Source of the DNA: Edolisoma coerulescens
Lineage: Eukaryota > Chordata > Aves > Passeriformes > Campephagidae
Reading direction: 5' to 3'
NCBI GenBank assembly: GCA_013397115.1
Contig: VWZW01004141.1
Coordinates: forward strand, 2,743,654 to 2,807,653
Length of the DNA stretch: 64,000 nucleotides
Position numbers and translations under genes: made by a program. The notes under the pieces are model-generated. The model made no database searches. It worked only from the letters and a program-made list of their open reading frames with translations, and had not been told where the DNA came from. Shown in pieces: positions 39,501-50,600 of the stretch. Each line of letters starts with the position of its first letter. Positions within the stretch are counted from its first letter, which is position 1.

Positions 39501-42362
39501 ACTACTTGATTCATAGTTTTAAATACGTTTGTACCTCATACAGTCTTAACTTCGACTTATCCTCTTAGGTAAAAAGAATAATATATTTCCATTAAAGAAA
39601 AGAAAAAGTTGAATTTGCTTGTAATAGTTAAGCAGCAGTCTTAAATGACTTCTCAACCAAACAGTAGTATGTTACATCCTGTATTTAATACAGACAGGCC
39701 TCTTGTCACCTGGTATATTTTTGTTGTTGTTGTTCAACTTCACTGCTTATAATAAACACTGCTTTTTTTCTTCTTCTAAATGATGTGAGTAACAATCCCC
39801 TCCCTGTCTCATCCCTGCATAGGTCATGGCTATTTAGCTGCTAAATTTCTGTACCTCAGGAAATTATGCTTCCAGAACATCTTGTTTATATATTTTCTAA
39901 ACTGTTGCGCTTTCCTCAAAATGATGAATGTCAGCAACAGCTGGACAGCGTATGATTAAATTTCACCTTGTCTCCATTCCCAGAACCCTGCTTCCATATG
40001 GAGTTAAGTAAAGCAATATTAAAAGCATGGGAATAGGGATAAATATGCCTTGAGCCGTAACTTGTTGTGCATTCATAACTTAGTCTTTCGGCATGCATTT
40101 TGCAAAGCACTAGTTCTGTTTGCTATTGTGGCTTCCACAATTAATCTCTTGTTTTCTGTCTTTTGTCAATTGATTTGGAACTTTGCTTTTACACACACGT
40201 GAATAGATATTTGATCTTACCTTTCTCTGGAGCACTGCCAATAATGACTTCGATTGCAAATAGCGTAGGCTGTAATAGAATTGGGTGAAACTCCAAACTC
40301 CCCAAATGCAGCCCTAAGCTGCACAAAGGCAAATATTTTCTAACAGAACAGATCAAGCCCTCCAAAGAGCAGGAAACACAGAGGTACCTAGCATGAAGGT
40401 ACACTGCTTGCAGTTACTGTGCCTCTCCTTCCTGGCTAACATGGTATGGATCAGATCCACTAATGCATATAATTAAGCTGGGTAGTTAGTCCTTTAGGAC
40501 CCTGATAAGCTCACCATGATGCAAGCAAAAGTTTGCTGAGTGTGTAACTGTTCTCTTAATAAATCACTTACTTTTGAGTAGTATCTATACAGTTTTGTGG
40601 CACAGTAATGACTTGCTTTTGTGAAGGCTTGCCCTTAGTAGTAATGATCCCCCATTAGCCTCAAGCCTCTGGTGTTGTACCTGGCATGTATTAAGCGAGT
40701 CTCAGGATTTTGTGGGTTGTCTTCCTATTTCAAAGTTATGTTTTTTCTAGCAACAGTATAACATTATTCCTGGCTGCTGGTGTTGCTTAAGCTCCCTTCT
40801 ACAGAATTGCTTTCTAGCGAGTTCTTCCCTATTCTGTGCTTGTAGGACTTGCACAGAGTGTAGCATTATAGTTGAATCTTCTTACTCAAATAACGGTGCT
40901 TGCACTTGTCTTTTATTTTAAATCCCATCACTAATTTGAAAAGATCAAATAATGTGCCTCCCCCCAGGTCAGTGTATCCCTGTAGGTAATAAAGGACACT
41001 TGCTATTTTGTCTTTTGCTGATGAATAACACTAGGCATAGGGAGAACCCCTTTAAAAGGCTGTTCAGTGCATCCTTCCCTGTTTCAGGGAAACAGGAGAA
41101 CTCCCACTCACTGTAGGAGTTCAGGAGGCAGGTAGGATGCTACTTGGTTTGGGTATCTCCATTCTTATGCACGTGCAGGCGGTTGGTTTATGTCAAATAT
41201 TATTTGATAACTTGCCCTGCTTGTCTGCTATGCAGAAGATATGCAACATGCACAGATGGTCTAGTTACCTCTTGGGGAATTCAGTGCTGCTCTGATGTAC
41301 TGAGCAACTGGATAGAAGTGAATGCTGAGATCAAAGTTTGGGTTGTCCTCTGCTTCTACTCCATAGTAATCCACAGGCAAGTCGTTGTAGAACTTGGGCC
41401 CAGTGTCGATGCGAAATTTCCCGGCAGCGGCATTCACAACGTGGGAGATGCCCATGCGGCTCAGCTGTGCCTTGTCACGAGCGACATACCTGGAAGAAAG
41501 AGGCAGAATTATATTTGTTTGCTGCATTGCAATGCAGGGAAGAACATGCTGCTGACGGTGAGTTTGTTACAATTGCAGCAAGTGGTAGTGGCTATTTTTC
41601 TGACAGGCTGATCAGGTCTAAAGTGTCTCAAATTGCTTAGAGACAGAAGTGACTTGTTAAGAAACTGACTCTTAGATTTCCCTCATTTTTTTCCCAAACA
41701 TATGTTTAGATGGTTCTCAACTGATAAAAGATGGTGGTGGAGATACTTCTGCACAAGCTAAGGGTTTTCTGATTTCAAGGGCTTTCTCACCAAGTCACCT
41801 CTGCTGAGCATTCATCAGTTCAGGGGGCTGATGCCACCTGGCAAAGTGAGGAGAAAATTAACTTGATCCTGTTTTACCCAGCTCTGGCATGACTGCCTGA
41901 AGTACCAACGCCACAGCTCCAGTGGGCTGTTGCGGTGTGTGACTCCTCCACTAACGCAGGAGGAGAAACCAGGAGGGGGAATACTCCTTTTAGTTAGTCA
42001 GGATATGTTTTCTCTATGCTACAGCATCCTATGCACAGTTCAATCTTGTTCAATAATTAGACCTGTTGTGAGAGGTCCCCAAATTAGTGCCTAGCTCTCT
42101 TTTTTTAAACAAAGAGTGGAATATTTGGGGGGGAAGAGTTGCAATAACCTTCAGCCCTTCCTGTCTCTTACAGGTCTCCCACATAAAGGTTTGGCCAGAC
42201 TTCATCCACATGCCCTGTGGGGTGTGTGCGTGTGCAGAGCAGGCGCCGCAGCTCCTCCAGGGATGGTGTCCCAGCGCTGCTCTCACTGTCGGGCACCCAG
42301 CTTGAGGCACTTCTTATCCTGGGCCGCCGTAAGTCCTGGCTGCACAAGGAGTCCCAGGCCAT
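33363..42362 (-). CDS. DUSP13B: DUSP13B (TMDP) dual-specificity phosphatase, complete three-exon gene
   Basis: The coding exons are 42172-42362, 41269-41489 and 33363-33577. Joined, they give 627 nt and a 208-residue protein. Atypical dual-specificity phosphatases dephosphorylate phosphotyrosine and phosphoserine/threonine. In mammals this family member is testis- and muscle-associated. The N-terminus has DSLxxQDLRRPRI, a close match to human TMDP (MDSLQKQDLRRPKI), then HVDEVWPNLYVGD (51-63). The general-acid loop YYGVEAEDNPNFDLS puts Asp at 112. The signature HCAMGISRSATLVLAFLMI has Cys144 and Arg150, so all catalytic residues are present. The human protein is 198 aa; the extra residues are mainly an N-terminal insert. 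Intron phases are 2 then 1. Intron 1 is 682 nt and intron 2 is 7,691 nt. One oddity is Leu64 at the first exon junction, where relatives have Ala or Glu. Confidence 0.95.
33578..41268 (-). other. DUSP13B: DUSP13B intron 2
   Basis: A 7.7 kb intron with a GTAACT donor at 41268 and a CAG acceptor at 33578. It holds no recognisable exon on either strand. The longest open frame, 172 codons on the minus strand at 37314-37832, has no recognisable domain and looks like chance. A small TTG repeat lies near 39720 and an 8-bp hairpin near 41082-41100. The equivalent intron in the upstream paralogue is only about 1.1 kb. Confidence 0.85.
39718..39735. repeat. (TTG)n microsatellite
   Basis: A short run of TTG units inside DUSP13B intron 2. 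Confidence 0.7.
41269..41489 (-). CDS. DUSP13B: DUSP13B exon 2
   Basis: A 221-nt exon with acceptor TTCTTCCAG before 41489 and donor AGAG/GTAACT after 41269. It encodes YVARDKAQLSRMGISHVVNA, the KFRIDTGPKFY segment and the general-acid loop VEAEDNP (Asp112), ending NSPRG. The residues follow human TMDP closely (ARDKSKL, ITHVVNAAAGKF, DTGAKFY, RAAL). The length is identical to that of the middle exon in the paralogue at 60 kb. Confidence 0.96.
41490..42171 (-). other. DUSP13B: DUSP13B intron 1
   Basis: A 682-nt phase-2 intron, GTAAGAG at the donor and CAG at the acceptor. Nothing else is recognisable in it. Confidence 0.9.
42172..42362 (-). CDS. DUSP13B: DUSP13B first coding exon
   Basis: It begins with ATG at 42362-42360 (MAWDSLCSQDLRRPRI) and ends in phase 2 at CCT/GTAAGAG. 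A strong acceptor (CCCTCCCCTTTCAG) ends at 42364, one base before the ATG, so the spliced exon starts at 42363 and at least one non-coding 5' exon must lie further right. G at +4 favours this ATG. The PSLEELRRLL and HVDEVWPNLYVGD blocks are the family's N-terminal hallmarks. Confidence 0.94.
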
Positions 42363-42363
42363 C

Positions 42364-42377
42364 CTGAAAGGGGAGGG
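42364..42377 (-). other. DUSP13B: Splice acceptor one base before the DUSP13B start codon
   Basis: The minus strand reads CCCTCCCCTTTCAG immediately before G-ATG. This is a consensus acceptor and implies that the DUSP13B promoter and first, untranslated exon are located upstream (higher coordinates), possibly several kilobases away. Confidence 0.7.
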
Positions 42378-44653
42378 CAGACATTCACCACCAGCCAGAG
42401 ATATTTCTGACAGCCTCCTTTCTTCCTCTCACCTTGTCAAACAGTTGATTAAAACTTCATTATATTTTTAAAGATTATTTTCTTCATAGGAAATGGGGAA
42501 GTTCCTACTACTCTCTGGAATTCTAGATGCTATTATTAGCACAGTGAAAAAGCCCAGCCCTTGATATGCCAGCACAAGACTTCTGCTTTCACATGGAAAG
42601 AGGTAATGCTATGGAAAACATCTTGTGTAAATATATCTACTCAAAGGGCATAGAAACAAGGTATTAATTTGGTATGCTGAAGTTCTCCTTTAACCAGGTA
42701 ACTAGGGCTTCCTTATATATATTTAATCTGATTTGTCTTCTAATTTGCTCAACAAACTGATCTGGACTGAGTAGAATAAGTCATGCAAAATCTTATTCAC
42801 TGGTTAGCTATTAACTGTCAACTTCAATGGGGAAAACTCTGTAAGGAGTAGTTTGGTTCTTTCCAATGGTATTTACTGGCCATACTGGTTGTCCTCATGA
42901 CAAATGTTCATGTTAGAAAAATCTGGATGAGTAGTGATTCCAGCTGTCATACATATGAACATTAACTAATTTTTTTAATAAGTTGTTTAATTTGCATTCT
43001 TCTCCTCTCTGTTCCCTCCACGAACTATCCCATCTCTAATCTTCAAGCAAGTACTTCAGTTACAAGGAGAAACACTTTTTTTAGGCATCACTTTATCTCT
43101 GGAATTACTCTGTTTCCATATGGTACATTTCTTTTGAAATAGTGGTTCCTCTACAGTGTTAGCTGTAGATTTGAACTGTTGGGAGGATTTTTTAAGAGGG
43201 GAATAGAAATGATATTTTTCCCAGAGTTCTGTTCTAAGAAAATATTGAACATTTTTTGGTACGTTCTAAAAATGAGCCAAACATCTGCATTACATAGATA
43301 GCAGGAAAGCTGTCAACTCATGAGCCTCAAAACAGAAGCACCTGTCTTGGACATGGGTGAAAGTCTTGCTCTGGCACTGCCTGAAGCATGTCTTCTACAT
43401 AAATTATTTGAGGGGTGGTTTGGGGTAAAACAGTCCAGGACAGCAAACCTGAAACCTTGCATCTTTCTGCTGAACATATCTATCATTAACAAATTGGTTT
43501 TTAAATTCAAGCACCTTCATTGACGATGTCTTTTCAAACACCAGTTGTGGTGAAATGTTCTCCTAGTTTCCCATCCAGGTATCTTCTCTAGCCCTAAGTT
43601 CACATTTTGGTGTAATTTTTTTTTTGCATACACAAAGACCAAGCAAGAGGATCTGAAGGCTAGCCTGCTTCGGGAGCTCATTGCACCTTCATATTAATAC
43701 AGTGCTTTGATGAAGGGCAAATGGAGCAACTAACTCCCTGAAATATCCATAGAAAAGAAGGAAGGAAGTGTCAGAAGCCACAGAAGGTGGCTCCTACAAG
43801 TCATCCTTCTGCCATGCACATGGGGTGATCTGCCTTGCCACCCAGTTGCCAGGAGAAGCCCTCTGTTATTTCCGTACTCCTTCTTCTGCCACCTTCATGG
43901 CAGCTTTGGCCTCTTGGATACAGGAAGTTTTCACCAAGTGATGTTCCCAGAATGGTCTTGTATTGTTACAAGAGCATTACAAAGAACTCCACTGTGGAAT
44001 GTGCTCCCCTCCCAAATGTGCATATCTCTTCCAGTGTCAGCTTTTACTGTGAAAACAAAAGCAGATGTTCTTGCCCATTTTGGATGGCTTTATGCAAGAG
44101 GAGGCATGGAGGAATTCCCTACTGGAACAGGCATCTTCCATTGATTTTGATCGCAGCTTTGACACTGGCCACCCCAGTGTCCCCTCTGCCTGTCTCCTGC
44201 TGGTGATTTTGGACACCTCTCTGATCCCACACAGGAGATCTGCAGCAGAAATGGGACTTGGATTTCCTGTGCCCTGACCACAGGGCCATCTGCCAGTTCA
44301 TTAAGTACTTTCAAGAATAACAGCCTCCTCCAATCCTTCCCACCTCATAATATCTGCAGCAAATGTTGCCCTTTTTTTGAAGTACCTAATTCCTTGCAGT
44401 GTGGCTAATGACCACTCTAGGGCACTTCTCACTCCCTGTAAAGTTGCTTTAAACTGTTTTGGTTTTTTCTTATTCAGTAGTGCCTGTTATTCTTTTCTCT
44501 TGCCCTCTCCACTGTATAAATACTTTGATTTTCCTATCACCTCAGAGGACTGAAGGCTGCTGTCAGCCTTGTTCTCCTTCCTAAGCCTCACAGGAGCTGG
44601 GCAGATAACTGTGACGTAGAGTGCACCTAAGGAAAACTGCTCCTTCAAAGACT

Positions 44654-44676
44654 GTTTTGTTTTGTTTTGTTTTGTT
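44654..44676. repeat. (TTTTG)n microsatellite
   Basis: Four tandem TTTTG units. A shorter version of the same pentamer occurs near 14.43-14.44 kb. Confidence 0.8.
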
Positions 44677-47600
44677 AAAATTGTTTCTAGAATGGAACAT
44701 AACTGTATGGGCTGGGCAAAAGGAGTTACTGTGTGCTACGTGGATATTGAAAGCTGTGGAATAACAGTCTTCATAAGATGGGACTGTTTCAGAATTATCC
44801 TAAGATGACTTTCAGCTTGTGCTCACATGAATATTGTCTTTTAGCTAAGGACTTTACTCCTGTTGAAACACAGATGTGAACTGCTGATGGTGTGTACAAA
44901 ACTTAGCTCATCTTCATTCTGGTCACATTTTTTTAACAGGAGAATAGCATCAGTTTGTGTAAACTCTATGTCCAATAAAAGGAAGGACTGGAGTTCAAAT
45001 TTCAAGTGTGAAATAACTGCAACTAACAGGCTGTGAATGATTCAAAAGCAGAGAAGCCTCAGTAGGACTATTCAACTAGTAAGTTGAATAATGAATGCAC
45101 TGGAAAAATAATAGCTTTCCATAGAACATTTACAGACAGAAAAACAAGATAATCTTTTTTCTGAATAAATGACTACTCAGTTCTGGCATCAGTCTAACAT
45201 CTTAACTCACTAAATTTATACATGCAAATGTCATTACTGAAATGCACACGTTTAAAGAGAACAATGCCATGATGAAAATTTTGTGCAATGTTTTATAAGG
45301 AACATGGATAAGTTAAAAAAATTTAGTGTGAAAGGAAAATGATTATATGTAATAATGTGATGGCTTTTCATTTAAAAAATATGTTTTTAATGATTCTCAG
45401 CTCAATTCCTCTATATTGACTTTTTGTAGTAGATCTGTTTCTGAGATGTGTGTTGTATGAACGAGCAATACAATTTTTAAATGCTGGTTTCTGAATGACG
45501 ATGACATGAAATATTCCTGATCTTTGCTCTGCTGGAGTTGTATTATGGTAATTATTCAATCACATAGGAGAAATTTTACCATTATATTTATATTAATTTT
45601 GAATTGGTTTGTACTGCAACTGTAATTGCATCTGAACTATGCAATAGAATTTCCTTAATTACAAGTAGCAGGAGGATTGCAATCAGAGGCCTATTGCAAG
45701 CAGGTCATTCTGGTGATGCAGTGATCCCGAGGCTGTTTGTGCCTCCATCCCTGCCTGCACCTGCAGCCACCCCCCTGGACTGATGTGTGTTGGTGGCTTT
45801 GCTGCAGTTGGGCTATGAGAGCAGCCAGGTCAATGGTTCCTTATGTATCAACTATCTCAGGAAGAAAGGAAAGTGGTCCTATGAGAGGTTCCAGATATCA
45901 TCTCCTTCCTGACTGTTTAGGATTCCCATCTGCCCAGCAGTGAATGCCCCTATGGACTGCATATACTGTGGATGCTTTGGTTGGGACTCAATTAATTCAG
46001 TGACCAAAGCTTTATCTGTAACATAATTAGTGCTATTCAGTGCCATGCTGAGGAGAAGGCCTTTAGAGACAGGTGTTCCTTTACAGGTGCCTCAGTCCCT
46101 GGAAACATATGCCATCTTTGATCCAATTTCTCCAATTCCACAATATTTAAGTAAACAACAAAATGAAAACTCAGTGTAATTGACAATTTGACATTACATT
46201 GATATGAGATCAAATTGAGAGGATGGTATGAAGGCTGAGATGAAGCAGCAGAAAATCCTGCAGCATGATGCTGGTAAGTCAGGAGGAAAAAACAACTCTT
46301 GTGTCTGGGATATTTAGTAGAAAGCCTTTACAACCTCTGCTTTAACTTGCATTTTCCAAGGCCAAGATAAAGGAGGGATCGGCACATAATATAAGGATGT
46401 CAATGCTCTCATTTCAATCAAGCTTCAAATATACTGATCATCCCAGGCCCTATATCGGCTTTTCTGTACGGGTAGAACATAGCCATTTTCTTACAACGTA
46501 AGTAAAGATATTCCTGAGCCTTTAAATCCTGAGAACAAGTAGCCTCCATCGTGTGTTTTCTCAAGCTGCTGTGTGCTATAACCTTGCCATCCCAGTGAAG
46601 ATATGAGTCTGATTATACTTCGAATAGACTGATTTGTGGTGGTAAAAGACTAGGCTGAAGCCCAGGGCTTGGCCAAGTAGGTCGTGTCAAGTTCATGCCT
46701 ATCAGGTATTCAAAAGCCATAAACATTTCTCAGAAAGCCTATCCCCTGGAAAGGTTCCTCCAAGATTACGTCTGTTTGAGAGGGGGTTTTGTGTTGCTAC
46801 ATCGCCACACAAATGACAAGTATTACTGTCATCATTCTTTCTTCCTTAGTGTTTAACCCAATAGTCTCGCTGGAGTCATAATTTATCAATTGCTAGGAGC
46901 ACTATGAGATATAGATGGTATAAACACAGCAATGACTGAGGTTGGGCTGGCTGGACTTGAAAGCTGAGATAGAGGCAGTGTCTAGGGAGGCACAAGGTAT
47001 TTGAGCAGCCAACTGTTTGTAAGAAAATCTCTCCAGCAGCTGGAGGATGTAATCTGAACAGCACTTCCAAATTTAGTAGAGGCTTCCAGACCCACAAGTG
47101 TAACCCAGCTACACGTTTAGGGCAAGGCACCCACCTGGTGAGACTCGGCAAAATCCGTTAGGGGGACTTGCTCTTCACAGACCACGCAAGGCCTATGTTG
47201 AGGAGCAGACTAAATCTCTGTATTGAACAGCTTTGAGCAGCACAAAGAGGACAAAAACATCTGATTTTTCTTCCTTTCAGTATTGCGTCAGCAAACATTT
47301 CTGTCCTAACTTTAGAGAAACTGTGATGCTTCCCCTCTGTCCAAGTAAAATTTTCTCCGTGTGCCATCCAGGCAAATCAGCAGCTACGTTTTCGATGCAA
47401 TGCACTACTCAAATGTAAGGAAGAAATTAATCAACCCATCCTGGTTCTCAAATATCCTGAATTTACCACAGTTTCCACTGATGTTATGGATTGCCAGGCC
47501 TCAGAAGCCTCAAAAATGTCTAATTTTTTCATAGCAAGTCTGTGGGCCAGGCTGCAGTTCTCAGACCTGATGGTCTTGACTGTTTCAGGATGTACATTAG

Positions 47601-50600
47601 CATGCAGGCCCCAAGGCAGGGTGGCCTCAGAGTTTTTTTTCTGTGACTGTAGTATAAAATATTCCCTTGTCATCAGCTGGTTAGTACATTTGTATTTACC
47701 AACCATGTGTGCAGTTCCTGACAGTGGCTAGACAGACCCAGCCATCCTTTGATGTGCAGCAATGTTGTACCAAGTGTGCAAAACCTGGCCACCTGCTGAT
47801 TTTGCTAACTCTTCTGGGTCTTGAACGTATGTTTATTTTATTCTTTAGCCATGGGAAACCAACTCTGTAGAGTTATTGCCCACACAGCAGCTTTGAGTGG
47901 ATAAGTGAAAAATATGAGCAACAAAATTAATTTTCCCTGACCCATCCCTTCCTCACACAATGAAAAACTAGGTTGCTGTACTTAGTGGCATATTTGTAAT
48001 ATAAGTGGGATCCTAACCATGTTTATGAGTCAGGACAGATGCATGGACAGAATCTGTACCAGGTAGAGGAATGTACATGGAGTATGCTTTACAGAAACCA
48101 TGGCTGATAGGTAGCACCACCAGAAGGATTGCAGAGATAAGAGATAGTTTATCCACCCCAAGCTTTTCTGTGGCTTCTTCACCACTGAAGCTTGGGTATA
48201 TTTTGTTTCTGAATTGGACTTTTTATTTATTAGTTACAAATTTTATGTGCCCTTTTAATAGTGTGCATTGTAACTATTTAAAGCTGAGCATTAAACAGGC
48301 CCAGTCACTGTTAACAATCTGCAGGTTACGATATATTTTTTTGTGTAACTGCTCGTTATAGCATCAGCTATTAAGAATTTATTACTGGTGCATTTTAGGT
48401 AGTGCTTTACAGTCATTTAATTACAGCCATCCAGCAATCATTCCATACATATGCATCAAGAGCAAGAACCCTAATGTAAGGTGACCCAAAAGGCTTTCAC
48501 CTGCCAAGACCAGAGTTTGGGCCCTCAGGTGGCAATGATGTCATTGCATATGCAGGGAAACACAGAGTTTAAGGCTGTGCAGGGAGCTGTGTTCCTCCCA
48601 GCACTAGGTGTTCATGAAGTCATCAGCTGGAACAAGAGCACTGTAGAGCTCTAAGGACCTGAACTTGGCGCTTGGCAAGAAGTAAAGCAAAGTCAGTTCC
48701 CTTCCAGCCCTAGTCTCTGCAAAGATGTGGCTTTTGGCTGTGAGCATAGAAGTTCAGCTGCAAAACTAGGCCCTCTGGAGCCCATTGGTACCTCTGCTCT
48801 CAGCTGCCAAGTGCATCCTTACACCCATTAACCCAACTTCATCTGGTAGACCAGCAGACACACTTCATATGACCCAAAGACAGTAGCTGGTCCAAAATAC
48901 ATCTACCATATCTCCATGCTATTTGTGACTGCAGCACCATGCCCATATTTGACAGTCTCTCTAGCTCCCAGCCAGGCTACTGCTCCTACATCAAATATCA
49001 TCGCTGGTGTCCTCTCCTGCAATGGACTTCAGCCATCAGACTTTACTGTCAGTTCTGACAGTCTCTAACTCCTTCCCCCCTTCAGTACTGACATTTTTCA
49101 CTACTTCTTGAGAAAGCAAAAATCCCAATCTATAGCATTATAGCGTTAAACAGTTCTTAGACATGGCTATGAAACACTCTTGATATCACTGTGCTTGCAC
49201 TTGAAGACAAGCTTACCTAAAATTTAGTTGTTCTGTGTTAAGGCTGGCTCTTCTTCTGGGCTCAAGAATTGTTACATCACTGTATCTCTCTTGCCTCCAG
49301 CAATAACATGTTGGGAGTGAAAACTGGTATTTTCTGAATTGGTGAGCTCCATTTTTCCTCCTAGAAGCACCCTCAGAAGCTTACTGAAAAATTGAAGGAT
49401 GAAACATTTCTGAAAGACAGGCTGGCAAGTTGATGCAGGTTGCTCTAAATCAGGAGCAACATGTGCCACTTTGATTTCCTCTTGGAGCTGCCAGTCGGAA
49501 CCAGCCGGGTTGTCTGGCTGACACTGGTTTTTTGGTACAACTACTCCAAAGCCCTCACCCTCCCTGAACAACACAAATCCTAGTTGCTTTTTCAAGGCTT
49601 GTAGCAATGCCTTACCAATATTTGCAGGCTGCAGTTGCAAGGGAGCATGTGTTGCTCTCATTACTGGATGCTGTTAGTACAGCACGACCCTGGGGAGAGG
49701 TACAAGCTTGGTTTTATTCACAGATGGCCTGAAATGTGCTGAGTCTGTTCTCTGATGCAGACCTGGTGGCCTGGAGGCTCAGCTTTGTGATGATGCACTT
49801 CAGCCTCACACCGTCACTGTGTGGGAGATAGAGCCTGTTCATGCTCATTCTCTGCTCCATCTCCGTGGCCGTTTGGGGTGAAACTGTGGCTGCCACACAG
49901 CCAAAGTCCTACACTCTTTTGTATACAGTCTGCTATATAAGGGATGTTGATTTGGCCAGCACGCATCCAACTGAACACAATATGAGAAAGCCAGGTGGGT
50001 TGCTGGGCGGGCTGCATGGAGCTTGATCAAAGGACAAAGTGTCACTTGGGTGTTGTTTCCAGTCTCTCAGCCATGGTTTTATTCTTCAGGTTTACTCCAT
50101 GTTGCATATTCTTAATCTAGCCTCATCTAATTTTCTCCTAAATGACCCCAAGTCATGTTTATTTCTTGCTTTGGCAAGGTTTATAGGCCGAGGATTTCGT
50201 GTGCTGTGCCTTGCACAAAACCCCAGTTGGAATGCAGCCCCTAGGTCAGCGTCCTGTGGCCCAAGAGAGTTTAGCAACCCACATCTGAAGGTGAATGAGG
50301 CTGCTGTTAACAATAACTAATACAGCAGTGTCCTCCAGCCCAGAACTAAAAACATCAGGCTTCAGAATTCAAAGAATCCCATTATAAATGAACGGTTTCT
50401 GCCCCAAGGATCTAACCAAAAGGATGGCACAATGCAAAGCCCTTCTCCCCTGTGACTAGCTCTGGTATGTTGTTCTATCTTAAAAACAATATATTGCCAT
50501 TTTTTCTTTTTTTTTCTTGTGCCTCTTCTGTTGGAGGGCATTAGAAGTTTCACTGTTCTTTGTTCTTGTCCTGTGGTCTCTACCAGCACCACAAAGACAG

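Noticed and set aside
49900..49990. A WPN tripeptide in a minus-strand frame (LDACWPNQH) as a possible decayed fourth copy of the phosphatase first exon.
   Set aside because: Only about ten bases match the VWPNxY motif. Neither the upstream LL block nor the GD motif with a phase-2 donor is present.
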